From Mikania micrantha (taxonomy: Eukaryota > Streptophyta > Magnoliopsida > Asterales > Asteraceae), in NCBI GenBank assembly GCA_009363875.1, contig CM018690.1, positions 37,143,445 to 37,207,444 on the forward strand: 64,000 bases of DNA, given 5' to 3'. Shown one piece after another: positions 1-11,630 of the stretch. The notes under the pieces were generated by a model that saw only the letters and a program-made list of their open reading frames with translations, had not been told where the DNA came from and did no database searches. The translations under genes were made by a program, and so were the position numbers. Numbering within the stretch: the stretch's first letter is position 1; the number at the start of each line of letters is the position of its first letter.

Positions 1-1229
1 CGTCTTTTGACAAAATTAAAAGAGCGTCTTTTTATGGTTTATATAACTTTCAATCTTCATATAAACTAAGGGTTACCCGCACATTGCCGCGGTAACCGCA
101 TATTAATACAAAAACGGTACCTAATCAATTAAAATTATGTCAAAATATATATTAAGTCATATTAATCTATCAATATAAATATTGATATTCAATTATGATA
201 GCGGTAATAACATCACAAATATTAATTGTCCTTTGATATGGGTATTTAATCACGATAGTAGGCATAATGTGAAAAATTATATAATCAAAACAACAAACAA
301 ATGTGTTCGCTTTCATAAAATCGCTATTTTTTTAATTGGCATCAATATTTAATTTAAGAATTGTTAATGTTATTTTTTAATTATTATGGTTATTTAATAG
401 TATTGTTAAAATTAATTATTTAATTTATGCATGCATCAAAATTTTCCTTCTCTCATTGCATTGGAACCATGACAGATTACTTGTTGGCTCTAAAATTAGA
501 ATATATATACACAACTGTTACGGTTTCCACTTAAAAAAACTATTATAAGAAATCGTCTCTAAAAACATAAAAATAAACATAACCGCATCAAAAAATTCTA
601 TAATAGAAAACCATGAGACAGGAAATTATGTCACCATTTCTAATATAAGAACGCATGTACGATCTTGTGTATCAAAAACAAAGATATAAAAACACGTTAC
701 AACAGTTGTCACTCCGACTCAAAATCCTAAAGTGTAGCCGTTATAAACATGTATGTTACACCACAATAAAAAAAATTTGTGCTAAGTTGTAAAATACAAC
801 ATTAATAAACAGAACATAAGATGACTAAACAAAACGGTAACAAATTAATTATTAGTTAACAATTAATGTTATTAATTAATTTTGAGTCTATTATATTGTT
901 GTGGTAACAACATCACAAATATTAAAACGTAAACAAAAAATTTGTTGCAACGACTGTCAATCCATCATAAAACATTAATATGTGTGTAAAAATTTTCACT
1001 GTTAGTTAATTAATTTTTTATTATTAATATTTAACTGTTAATTATAATTACGACTTGTAGCCGCATTTTAGACTCATCTTGTCGTAATGACAGAATAACG
1101 AATATCAAAATGTAAACAAAAAACTAATTGCAACGGTTGTCAATTCATCTTAAAACAATAAATCAAAACACACGCAAAAGTTTTGACTATTAGTTAACTA
1201 ATTATTATTATTTAATTATTATAAAGCAA
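1..1229. other. AT-rich intergenic DNA, no gene seen
   Basis: Very AT-rich, with many TTAATTA and ATTATTA runs and no open frame of useful length or recognisable protein motif. It looks like old, decayed repeat or spacer sequence. Confidence 0.7.
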
Positions 1230-1245
1230 TTAGTATATTAGTATT

Positions 1246-1473
1246 TTTTCTTTAAACGACTTGGTACGACCACACCCAAGACGGAATTTCAACAGTCCCC
1301 TTGGATTTGACGCTCTGGGGCGTACGCCCTTACCCACCCCAAGAGGAACCTCACAACTGGCCAAATGAGTAGACCCCCTGAACTTGACTCAGCAAATATG
1401 CTTCGATCCGGATTCGAACCCAAGACCTCTTATATAGAATTGAAGGAGGTACCATTAGGTTAGAAGCATTTGT
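1246..1473 (-). mobile_element. tRNA-derived SINE (family 1), minus strand
   Basis: On the minus strand this 228-bp insertion has a pol III A-box-like start (TCTAACCTAATGGTACC), a B box (GGGTTCGAATCC), a conserved body (CCCCAGAGCGTCAAATCC) and a T run on the plus strand, i.e. a short A-rich tail. A 16-bp target-site duplication, TTAGTATATTAGTATT, lies at 1230-1245 and 1474-1489. The body matches the plus-strand copy at 15727-15947. Short SINEs are copied by LINE machinery and encode nothing. Confidence 0.88.
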
Positions 1474-1846
1474 TTAGTATATTAGTATTAAATAATAAAT
1501 TATTTAATTATTATTAGTATCATATAATAATATTTTTTTATTAAATATTGTTATTAAAGCTGGAGCCGCCGTTTTCTTTTACCCAATCTTGTATATTATA
1601 TAATTATATTAATATTTAATTAATATTAATAATATAGAATAATCATTATTTAATTATTATTACTATTCACTCGTAATGATGTTGTTTGCCTTTCGTATAT
1701 ATAGTAATCGATGGGTTTTTTAAGATAATTGTTGTATATTTTGTTAATTTTTTTAAATAATAATCAAAATATCTTTATTCAAAAAACATGAAATCTTTAC
1801 TTTTTAAAAATTTTAAAACGTTTTGTATAATTTATCTAAAAATCAA

Positions 1847-2070
1847 GGGTTTCTAGCCTAACGATTAACCTATTTATTTCCTTACAAAAGGGCTTGGTTT
1901 TGAATCCAGGCAAAAACTTATTTTGTTAAGGCAATTCAAGGGTTTTATTCAATTGTAAGCTTCTTCCTAGGTGGACTGAGTGTACAACCCAAAGCGTCAA
2001 ATCTAAATGACGGTTGAAATCTTGCCTTAATTATTGTTCCAAGCCTTGTAAGAAAATCAAAAAAAAAAAT
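1847..2070 (+). mobile_element. tRNA-derived SINE (family 1), diverged copy
   Basis: It has an A-box-like TAGCCTAACGATTA, a B-box-like GGTTTTGAATCC, the same body order as the copy at 15727-15947 (GGTGGACTGAGTGTACAACCC, then GTCAAATC, then GACGGTTGAAATC) and a final A run. It is more diverged than the other family-1 copies. The last part, GGTTGAAATCTTGCCTTAATTAT, occurs a second time just downstream at about 2077-2099, so the tail is partly duplicated. Confidence 0.72.
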
Positions 2071-3053
2071 TAACCGGTTGAAATCTTGCCTTAATTATAG
2101 TTAAAAAGGAGCCGTGAAACTCACCACAATGCAATCCTGCTAGCAACAAAGATTTCCAAATAAACCGACTGTTCTCACTAGCGCCCTAAAACCCAAGGGA
2201 CACATTAATAGTCTAAATAAAAGTCCATCATGTAAGTTGTTCACCCAACTTAACTAGACTTAAACACATTCCATTAAGGAATCAGATTTCCCACAAACAA
2301 CCCGTTGGTGACTCCAATTTAGTTAATATAAATCATAAGTTAACGTTTTTAAGTCATATTATATCCAAATAATTTAGTTATCTTTGTTAAAAATCTATTT
2401 TAACTCCAAACTTAATTATTTATAATAACTTGTCAAAAATGACAATTTTATCGTATTTTACTAACAAAACCGACAACGCAACATATAAGCACATCAACAT
2501 GCATTATGACTTATGTGACTTCTAATACTTCAAAATAAGTATTTTATACTTATTTTTACTCAAAATTTTCTGTTTAAATCAGTCACAAATTTATATCGAA
2601 CTTTTGCGTTAAAACGACGTTTTTACGCCATTTTTAAACATAGTTTTCAAGTATTTCATTTTATATTTTTCTTACAACACTTATATATTAAAATTTACAT
2701 ATTTTTATCATAAAAACTTATAAATTTTTCTGATCAAAATCAGATTCATAAAATGATTATTTTAATATGTTAAAAATAGCCGAAAACGCGTATTTTCGGT
2801 CCTCAATAACCGTTGTGTCATTACAATTCTAAAACCACTTGATTTTATACTTTAAATATGTTATAAAATTTATTTTTATAGTTACATAACCTGTTCCAAA
2901 TTATTTTTATGGAAAACTCTATTTTATAGGTTTTTATCTTATTAAAACATCTATTTTAAAGTAATAAAAATTATGGCTAAGTTATCTAACCATTCTCTAT
3001 TTATTTACAACAAAAATATTATATTTTTAAGTATATTACAACATTTATATCAG
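2071..3053. other. AT-rich flank, probably old LTR-derived sequence
   Basis: No gene is seen. The AT-rich composition and short motifs such as AAAACGACGTTTTTACGCC and CCGAAAACGCG resemble degenerate plant LTR sequence. It may belong to an older element whose other part lies after 9338, interrupted by the Gypsy-like element at 3054-9338. That link is inference. Confidence 0.4.
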
Positions 3054-4502
3054 ATCTAATATATTTCATAAAATAGCAATTATTATTATTATTTTTCAAA
3101 TTCAATAATTATATAGAAAGTTACATACATGCCCATGCATGCATACATATACAACCATCATGCATGTCATGTTTTCTACCATATGTATACTTATGTGTAT
3201 ATACATTATCCTCATGCATATGTATACTTGAAATAATCATACATACACATGCATGCATGTACAATCAAATCATGTATACATCCATCCATGTATGTAAACT
3301 CATTATTCTTTCATATACCTACATATATCACAAGATTACATACATACATACATATATATATATATGCATGTCAACAAAACCCACCTATACATACATATGT
3401 GTTCATGCATGTAACCATCTCACCCATACATACATATGGATATATATACAAACACATACATATACATATATGTTCATGCATATAACTTATTTCACATCTA
3501 CATACATATGTATACATGTATATGTACATGCATGTGATTAAAACCACCATCCAAGCAACTCACCCATGTATGTATGTGAGTATATTTTGAAAGAAACATG
3601 ATGGGGATACCCCGAACAAGACTAAGTTGCGGATTACACGAGGAAGCTGCACTAACACCAACTAGGTGAAAGCCACGACCAAGAGCAAGTGCGCCGCGGC
3701 TGGGGAAGAAAGAGCGAGTAACGGCCATGGGCGAGTGTGTCGCGGCTGAGAAAGAAAACTTGAGTCACAGCTAAGGAAGGAAGCAAGAGTCGCAGCTGAA
3801 GAACAAAAGAGGAAACACCATATTGCATAATACAAGCCGCGGCTGAGGGAAGAAGCAGAGGCCGCGGCTGGAGAAGAAGCATGGGTCGCGACTAGGAAAA
3901 AGCAAGGGCCACGGACAATGGCCCCAACCTAACCAATCACGTGCAGTATCTGGATGGACCTCCAAACAAGCAGACCGCGGCTGAAGCAAGGAACAAGCCG
4001 CAGCTGGATGTCCAAATGGAGCCACTCCCTATGAACCGCGACTCGCTAAGACCAAAGGAACCAATTTCCGACTAGTAAAAGCCATACGGAACTAAGAACC
4101 TACACAACCCATACTTAGCTTATTCGAGAATGGTCCAAAGTGATAGAAGACAAAAGTGTTGCTTACCTCATGACCCAGAAGAAGAAGACAATAACCGTGT
4201 CAAGGGACAAATGTCAACTGTAAAGACAAACACTTACACAAGAAAAGGGAAAGAAGCCAAAACAATCAGAATAGTACCTGGACTGCATGTAACAAACTAC
4301 CCAAAGAAGAATGTCGATGATCAAAGGTTTCAGATGGAACCCACTATAAATACCAAGCAATTAAACAAGAAGGGGCATCTGCAACCCAAGAGCAACACTT
4401 TACTCCCAACACACAACCATTCTCATCTTAGTCTAACTTGTGGTGGATCTTGCACTGCTCACAGGCTATAACACCATCCTTGTGTTAAGTTTTGTAGCAA
4501 CA
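3054..4502 (+). repeat. 5' LTR of the gag-protease element
   Basis: It is nearly the same as 7890-9338, with scattered substitutions and a small microsatellite length change. The first 450 bases are a CATA/ATGCATG-rich microsatellite. The middle holds a degenerate roughly 25-bp repeat with the core GCCGCGGCTG followed by a GGAAGAAG-type purine tract. It ends in GTAGCAACA directly before the primer-binding site. The terminal TGTTGCGACA of the 3' copy is missing here. Confidence 0.88.
4345..4352 (+). promoter_or_regulatory. TATA box of the 5' LTR
   Basis: TATAAATA follows GGAACCCAC and lies about 155 bases before the LTR end, a normal distance for the U3/R boundary of a plant LTR. The same motif is at 9181-9188 in the 3' LTR. 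Function is inferred from position. Confidence 0.55.
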
Positions 4503-4546
4503 TTTGGCGCCATCCGTGGGACCTAGTCCCAAACAATCACACCACC

Positions 4547-5714
4547 ATGAACTTAGACGAAACCACTCCGGTTGAAAACCAAAGTCACACCACATTATCT
4601 CCGGGAGGCACGACGGTGATCCAGGGGAAGGGGAAGGGTTTGTTTAATGATAGCGACGGAAATGTTGGGAACCCGGAGATCACCCCGGAATTTCTGGCAC
4701 AAAATCGTAAACAGATCCTTCTCTTGTTGCAAAAAGAAGAGAAAGAACAACAGTTAAAGGAGGTTCAAGCCTAGTTCGAATTTGAAGATGTCTTAGTTGA
4801 GGACGTGGATGAAGATGATGCTGAAGCAGAAGTGAAGCAAGACAACGAAACAAGCCAACCCAAAATTCAAAGAGTTAGGAAAGAAAACCATGAAGACGGA
4901 GTGAAGAACCAAATTCCTAAAAATTTGGAATTTGAAGACGACTACAGCAAGCCCTACCGTCCCTCGACTGCACGTGCAAAATCCAAATTTGTTGCTAGGA
5001 TAGCCAAGTTTACCTTCCCGCCAAAGCTGAAAATGCCAGCTAATGTCGGAAAGTATGACGGGATGGGAGACCCGGATGATCACCTGGCCATATTCATAGG
5101 TGCAGCTGAAGTTGAACAATGGTCCATGCTTGTTTGGTGCCACATGTTCATCCAGACACTCACAGGCGCAGCAAGAGTCTGGTTCGATGGTCTCCCGGTG
5201 GGGGAGATACGTAGCTTCGAAGAACTGGAGGGGAAGTTCCTAAGATATTTCAGCCAGCAACGAAAATCGATGAAGGACCCAACGGAGCTGCATAATATCA
5301 AGCGAAGGGATGGCGAGTCTCTGGATGATTTCATCACACGTTTTTCCAAAGAAAGCACGCAGGTCAGAGGGGCAAGTGAAACCTTGAGAATTTTTGCATT
5401 TATCCATGGCGTGAAAAACGATCAGCTGGTAGAAAGATTCCACGAAAACCTTCCAAAGACAGTGGATGAGATGCTGGAAAGAGCCAAGGCATTCGTACGG
5501 GGGAAAGAAGGCCTGTGAACTACTAAGAGACTGCACTCCCAAGAAACAAGCACCATCAGCATGGAACCCGTCAAAGGGACATGAGGAAAAGAGATGGGAG
5601 AGACCTAACTTCCCACCTCATTTCACATCGAGGGGTGGTACCCTTCAGCCGGGCTTCGGCGTTCCTCGAAAGCCTGTCACCGGCTCAGAGGTAAAACTTC
5701 CGCCCTTAATGTAA
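4547..5714 (+). pseudogene. gag (capsid region), broken
   Basis: Gag would form the virus-like particle. The reading frame starts at ATG 4547. It meets an in-frame TAG at 4772-4774 and reopens in the same frame to 5518. Around 5510 it shifts by one base into the frame that continues through PKKQAPSAWNPSKGHEEK to another stop at 5712-5714. The capsid domain is recognisable by YDGMGDPDDHL, MFIQTLTGAARVWFDGL and SFEELEGKFLRYF, followed by RDGESLDDFITRFSKE, as in Gypsy gag proteins. At least two stops and one frameshift mean this copy is dead, though damage is light. The next open stretch, 5769-6578, continues in the same final frame and carries the nucleocapsid-like segment and protease. Confidence 0.85.
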
Positions 5715-5768
5715 ACCCCTAGCGAGATTCTGGCCACAGAGAATGTTAAGTTCGTTAAACCCTCCCCC

Positions 5769-6578
5769 TTGAGGCCAGGACCACCACGGAACATGGAAAA
5801 ATTCTGCGAGTTTCACAAAGAAAGTGGTCATACCACAGATGATTGTTTCTCTCTGAGAAGACAGATAGAGTCAGCTATCAAAACAGGGAAGCTCGCTCAT
5901 CTTTTAAGTGAGTTGCAGAAGACCCCACGTGCTGGCGAAAAGAGAAAGGAGATCTTCATGCTACACCAATTACGGCCCATCGTTGCTTTAAAAAGGCCTC
6001 GAGACAAAGGTGGTGTCAAACAAAACTCAGACCACCTACAGCCCTGGATGGAGCAAAATATATACTTCCTGCCTATACGAGGAGGGAACTTTGCTAGCAA
6101 ACCACTTACGGTTTCCGCCATCATCGCTGGACATAACATACACCGAGTGTATGTTGACACTGGAAGTGCGTTAGAGATAATGTACGAACATTGTTTCCTA
6201 CAGCTTGATGAGGTAATCCAAAGATCCCTCGTTAAAAGTATGCATGTGCTGACAGGATTCGCAGGTGAAGTAGTGCAGCCTGTTGGACAGATCCAGCTTC
6301 CGGTGGTGATTGGAAACGAAACAGGCCAAAGGGAAGTCACTATGACCTTACTTATCATCAGAGCACAATCGCCATACGATGTCATCCTGGGGAGGCCCGA
6401 CTTGTGCCTACTTGGAGCCATAGCCTCAACCATCCACTCTGCAATCAAATTCCCCACGCTACGCGAAGTAGTGGCTTTAAAGTCAAACAAAAGAAGTGGG
6501 GAAGAATGGAGAGTGAAAGTCGCCCTGTCTGAACGAAACAAGCATTCCCCTAACAGGGAACCGAGCGCAGCTTCGTAA
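5769..6578 (+). CDS. gag C-terminus plus retroviral-type aspartic protease
   Basis: This 269-residue frame begins with the late-gag signature CEFHKESGHTTDDC (residues about 12-25), the Cys/His segment typical of TAT/Ogre-type gag. It continues into an aspartic protease domain with the catalytic triad in VYVDTGSALEIMYEHC (about residues 126-141) and the downstream PYDVILGRPDL motif. The protease would mature Gag-Pol. The frame ends shortly after the protease and nothing resembling RT follows. The frame is open but continues the broken gag without an independent start, so it is a fragment rather than a working gene. Confidence 0.85.
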   Translation: MRPGPPRNMEKFCEFHKESGHTTDDCFSLRRQIESAIKTGKLAHLLSELQKTPRAGEKRKEIFMLHQLRPIVALKRPRDKGGVKQNSDHLQPWMEQNIYFLPIRGGNFASKPLTVSAIIAGHNIHRVYVDTGSALEIMYEHCFLQLDEVIQRSLVKSMHVLTGFAGEVVQPVGQIQLPVVIGNETGQREVTMTLLIIRAQSPYDVILGRPDLCLLGAIASTIHSAIKFPTLREVVALKSNKRSGEEWRVKVALSERNKHSPNREPSAAS

Positions 6579-6794
6579 ATGTTATATGCAATCATGTGAA
6601 ACGAATGACTTGTAATTAAATTTTGAACAAGAAGGTGCATTCGAGCACCAAATGATTACACGTCCACATAAGTCGTAGCTCATCTTATATACATTACTCA
6701 AACCAAACAGAAATAAGAAACAAGAGGGCAGCATAATCTCCGATCTCGATTGGATGAGACCATAAACTTGTCTACTGGCCAAGACCGGAAGACA

Positions 6795-7850
6795 CCAATT
6801 AGCATGCTCCTTCGCCGATGGCTAAATGAGGCCACAAACTATCACCCAGCCATGACTGGGTTGAATCAAACAATCCGGACGCGATCGGATCATGAAACGG
6901 TCAAGTACCGAAACAATCGCCCAGTCGCGACTGGGCAGAAACCAAACATCCGACCGCGTTCGGATCGTTAACGGTTAAATACCAAAACAATCTCCCAGCC
7001 GCGACTGGGCTGAATCAAACATCTGGCCACGATCGGATCATGAAACGGTCAAGTACCGAAACAATCGCCCAGCCGCGACTGGGCAGAAACCAAACATCCG
7101 ACCGCGTTCGGATCGTCAACGGTTAAATACAAAACAATCTCCCAGCCGCGACTGGGCTGAATCAAACATCTGGCCATAATCGGATCATGAAACGGTCAAG
7201 TACCGAAACAATCGCCCAGCCGCGACTGGGCAGAAACCAAACATCCGACCGCGTTCGGATCGTCAACGGTTAAATACCGAAACAATCGCCCAGCCGCGAC
7301 TGGGCAGAAACCAAACATCCGACCGCGTTCGGATCGTCAACGGTTAAATACCGAAACAATCGCCCAGCCGCGACTGGGCAGAAACCAAACATCCGACCGC
7401 GTTCGGATCGTCAACGGTTAAATACCAAAACAATCGCCCAGCCGCGACTGGGCAGAAACCAAACATCCGATCGCGTTCGGATCGTCAACGGTTAAATACC
7501 AAAACAATCGCCCAGCCGCGACTGGGCAGAAACCAAACATCCGACCGTGTTAGGATCGTCAACGGTTAAATACCAAAACAATCACCCAGTCGCGACTGGG
7601 CTGAAAGCAAACATCCGGCCAAGATCGGATCATTAACGGTTAAAGTAACAAATCTATCACCCAGCCGCGACTGGGTAGTAACTAAACATCCAGCCATTAT
7701 TAATAGTTAAGTGCCGAACAAATCACCCAGTCACAGCTGATTAGAAATCAAACATCCGGCCACGTCTGGATAATTAACGGTTAAAGTGTCGAATCTATCA
7801 CCCAGCCGAGGATGGGTCACGCACACGAACAAATACAAGATATATCGCCT
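6795..7850 (+). repeat. 74-bp tandem array before the 3' LTR
   Basis: About 14 units of roughly 74 bp, each with a hairpin-forming core, GCCCAGCCGCGACTGGGC, and a second short inverted segment (CCGACCGCGTTCGG), then CAACGGTTAAATAC. The first units alternate between two versions (CGCCCAG...GGGCAG and CTCCCAG...GGGCTGAATC), making dimers of about 148 bp. From about 7270 the array becomes one homogeneous version, and the last units near 7600-7830 decay. It has no spacers and codes for nothing. Confidence 0.92.
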
Positions 7851-7879
7851 AGTTGCGACAAGGCCTATACTTGACAACT

Positions 7880-9338
7880 TGTTGCGACAAGATCTAATAT
7901 ATTTCATAAAATAGCAATTATTATTATTATTTTTCAAATTCAATAATTATATAGAAAGTTACATACATGCCCATGCATGCATACATATACAACCATCATG
8001 CATGTCATGTTTTCTACCATATGTATACTTATGTGTATATACATTATCCTCATGCATATGTATACTTGAAATAATCATACATACACATGCATGCATGTAC
8101 AATCAAATCATGTATACATCCATCCATGTATGTAAACTCATTATTCTTTCATATACCTACATATATCACACGATTACATACATACATATATATATATATG
8201 CATGTCAACAAAACCCATCTATACATACATATGTGTTCATGCATGTAACCAGCTCACCCATACATACATATGTATATATATATACAAACACATACATATA
8301 CATATATGTTCATGCATGTAACTTATTTCACATCTACATACATATGTATACATGTATATGTACATGCATGTGATTAAAACCACCATCCAAGCAACTCACC
8401 CATGTATGTATGTGTGTATATTTTGAAAGAAACATGATGGGGATACCCCGAACAAGACTAAGTTGCGGCTTACACGAGGAAGCTGCACTAACACCAACTA
8501 GGTGAAAGCCACGGCCAAGAGCAAGTGCGCCGCGGCTGGGGAAGAAAGAGCGAGTAACGGCCATGGGCGAGTGTGCCGCGGCTGAGAAAGAAAACTTGAG
8601 TCACGGCTAAGGAAGGAAGCAAGAGTCGCAGCTGAAGAACAAAAGAGGAAACACCATATTGCATAATACAAGCCGCGGCTGAGGGAAGAAGCAGAGGCCG
8701 CGGCTGGAGAAGAAGCATGGGTCGCGACTAGGAAAAAGCAAGGGCCACAGACAATGGCCCCAACCTAACCAATCACGTGCAGTATCTGGATGGACCTCCA
8801 AACAAGCAGACCGCGGCTAAAGCAAGGAACAAGCCGCGGCTGGATGTCCAAATGGAGCCACTCCCTATGAAGCGCGACTCGCTAAGACCAAAGGAACCAA
8901 TTTCCGACTAGTAAAAGCCATACGGAACTAAGAACCTACACAACCCATACTTAGCTTATTCGAGAATGGTCCAAAGTGATAGAAGACAAAAGTGTTGCTT
9001 ACCTCATGACCCATAAGAAGAAGACAATAACCATGTCAGGGGACAAATGTCAACTGTAAAGACAAACACTTACACAAGAAAAGGGAAAGAAGCCAAAACA
9101 ATCAGAATAGTACCTGGACTGCATGTAACAAACTACCCAAAGAAGAATGTCGATGATCTAAGGTTTCAGATGGAACCCACTATAAATACCAAGCAATTAA
9201 ACAAGAAGGGGCATCTGCAACCCAAGAGCAACACTTTACTCCCAACACACAACCATTCTCATCTTAGTCTAACTTGTGGTGGATCTTGCACTGCTCACAG
9301 GCTATAACACCATCCTTGTGTTAAGTTTTGTAGCAACA
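7880..9338 (+). repeat. 3' LTR of the gag-protease element
   Basis: The full-length LTR, about 1459 bp. It begins TGTTGCGACAAG and ends GTAGCAACA, so the termini TGTTGC/GCAACA are inverted repeats as expected. The sequence GTTGCGACAAG also occurs 28 bases upstream, so the start is certain only to within a few bases. Confidence 0.82.
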
Positions 9339-10321
9339 AAACATATACACCCATATATACATACATTACGGCACACACACACATACATATATTTACACAC
9401 ATGTTTCACACACATACACACATTATCATCTTTCACAAAAAGACCCACTTGATTTAAACACATTTTTTGGGGCGAACAACTTTAATAAAAACCCACATAA
9501 TGTGTAAAGATTTACCTTAATGTGCTTGAAAATAGGTAGTTTCTTTGATCAAAACTCTTACAGTATTCCAAGAATCATCAAAAACTCCAAGATATGATGA
9601 AGATAAAGCTTGAATATGGCAAAAATGGAGGTGTAGAGAGAGATAAAGGGAGGAGACGTTGAGAGATAGAGAGAGAGAGTGAAGGTTGAGTGTGGTAGAA
9701 AAAGTGATGGTGATGTTGGAGATTTGAAAGGATTTTAAAAGATTTGTAAAGATATTCTTTCAACCTACACTTGACAAGTGGGTATACACTTGTCCTCTTA
9801 TGGCTTCTCATGATTCCAAAAACTGATAAAAACAGATATAATCTAAGTCCTACGGTGTATAAACTTTGTACCGAAAATTTAATAAAAATACGATTTTATT
9901 CTAAAATTAATAGAATATTTAATCGTACCTAAACGATCAATTTTTTGTCAAAAATAATGCCATTAAATATTATTTTAATAATTGATTTCATTTTGCCCGG
10001 CTAAAACACAGGTAAAGTCGGTTGTCAGTAAAATCAACAGTTTACACCAAAATTCACGATTTTCATCGTTAACTTTATTTATACATTTATGATTTATCAT
10101 TTTTATGCTAAACCAAGCATATCCACTAAATTCGTTAACCAAGCCGTCACCAACGCTCGTTAAAACACCGCCGAACAGTACAGAAAACTTAAAAATTTAC
10201 CAAATGCAAATCCATGCATTTAAACATCACGCTGTGCTAGAATTTTTAATCAACATTAATTTAATAATAAATATTAAATAAATCAAGTTTAGTACACTAA
10301 CCATTACAGATTATCGTTCGT
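9339..10321. other. Spacer with CA microsatellite and old LTR-like sequence
   Basis: It opens with CACACA/CATACA microsatellite (about 9340-9425) and a purine-rich GAGAGAG stretch (about 9635-9680). Otherwise it is AT-rich. The order of motifs resembles the regulatory end of the large Gypsy LTRs at 16058 and 55618, but no boundaries can be drawn. No gene is seen. Confidence 0.45.
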
Positions 10322-10785
10322 AAAAATACCGGATGTCTCATAGGTGGCCAGAAACCTTCTTGATTTTGCCCTAGGCGGTGCCTAGGTAGCCTATTTTTTT
10401 TGTTTTTTTTTGTTTTTTTGACTTTTTTTGAGTAAAAATGACCTAATAAGTGATTATTCAAGACATTTCTCAATTCTAAATACTTAATATGTCTCTAAAA
10501 CATCAAATTCAACATCTGATAAATTGAAACCTGCCACTAAACATCGAAATCAATCTATAAACTTTGAATTTTGTGCTTAAGTTTGTAATTTGAAATACTT
10601 GACTTAGTATGTTTAAGTTTAGTTTTAATATATTTGAAGTATTATATTAAATTATTGATATTAATGTGTGTATATAATAAATATTTGTAAAATTACATAT
10701 AAAAATTCCAATTCGCCTAGCACCGATTAATCCCTAGGCGGTACCTCGCCGCCCGACTAGCGCCTAGCGACTTTCACAACATTGG
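10322..10785. mobile_element. CCTAGGCGG-type TIR element, copy A
   Basis: A short non-coding element bounded by CTAGGCGG-rich ends: GCCCTAGGCGGTGCCTAGGTAG on the left, and CGATTAATCCCTAGGCGG followed by CGCCTAGCGACTTTCACAAC on the right. The interior is AT-rich. A second copy at 53212-55478 has matching ends GTTGTAAAAATCGGCCTAGG and CTAGTGACTTCTACAAC, which read as terminal inverted repeats. Superfamily unknown. Confidence 0.65.
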
Positions 10786-11245
10786 TAAAAACATTGTAAA
10801 ACTAACTTTTTTAACATATTAAAACATTTATTAGATAATAATTTATTTCAGTCACGGATATAAATAAACTGAACCATGCACTAGCTCATCTAGGATCCAG
10901 CTCAACTTCTTACTAAAATCGAGTTCACTTGATTTTAAACTCTGTTTATAAAGCTCGAGCACTGCTCAACACAACTTTTGGAATATCTAGGTCAACTCAT
11001 TTATTATTTACCAATATTTTTTTCATTTTATATACATAAATTTATAAAGTATACACATTTATAATTATAAAGTTTATTTATAGCAGAAGAAGTCGAGCCA
11101 AACTAATATCTTAAAAAATGTATTCACGATTGAACTCAAGTTTTACGAGTAAAGCTTGAAATACCAACAATTTATGCAAGGCCCTCGTCAGTAAAAATAA
11201 ACAATAATGTTCTAAGATAATATAAATAGCACTAAATAATGCAAA
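10786..11245. other. AT-rich spacer, no gene seen
   Basis: No open frame, RNA gene or clear repeat boundary is visible between copy A of the TIR element and the fold-back structure. Confidence 0.6.
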
Positions 11246-11590
11246 CTAGGTTTTTCCCCGCCGCACGTTGCGGCTGGGTATTGCAGTGCAATCCTGATCA
11301 TATGTATTATGTATCTTTTGGAGAAACATAAATTGCATAACAAAATCAAATCTTTTATCACGAATTCTATACAAATTTCTTATTAAAATATAAAATCATA
11401 CAAAATCCATACAAATATGTTACGAAAAATAGAAAATATTATTCATAAAATTATTCTCACCAGCAACCAATTGATTAAATTAAAAGAAAACCTAAATTTA
11501 TAAGCAAACATTGATTTTCTATAAGAACAAATAAATCACTGTTACTTTCTCCAAATATCACCGAAACTTAGAAAGAACAACGTTTTTTTT

Positions 11591-11630
<40 letters not shown>

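Larger units (their letters stand above)
3054..9338 (+). mobile_element. Non-autonomous Ty3/Gypsy-like LTR element (gag-protease only)
   Basis: Two long direct repeats flank a 3.4-kb interior. The interior starts with a primer-binding-type sequence (TGGCGCCATCCGTGGGACC at 4505) and then carries a broken gag and a retroviral-type aspartic protease. After the protease there is no reverse transcriptase, RNase H or integrase; instead a 1-kb tandem array runs almost to the 3' LTR. The order LTR-PBS-gag-PR-array-LTR and the gag/PR motifs suggest the TAT/Ogre-like branch of Gypsy, whose 3' UTRs are known to hold tandem repeats. It must have depended on a partner for copying. The 5' LTR lacks about 10 terminal bases and I could not find a clean TSD. 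Confidence 0.85.

Noticed and set aside
1400..1420. Possible tRNA genes at GGTTCGAATC motifs (1410, 12555, 15780, 30190)
   Set aside because: Only A/B boxes are present; no cloverleaf with acceptor stem can be drawn, and poly(A) plus TSDs mark them as SINEs.
3164..3541. 125-residue Tyr/Ile/His-rich ORF (also at 8002-8373)
   Set aside because: Translation of a CATA/ATGCATG microsatellite in the LTR.
6795..7850. Regular 74-bp repeats resembling a CRISPR array
   Set aside because: Units are contiguous with no unique spacers, sit in a plant LTR element and decay at the edges. This is a tandem array.
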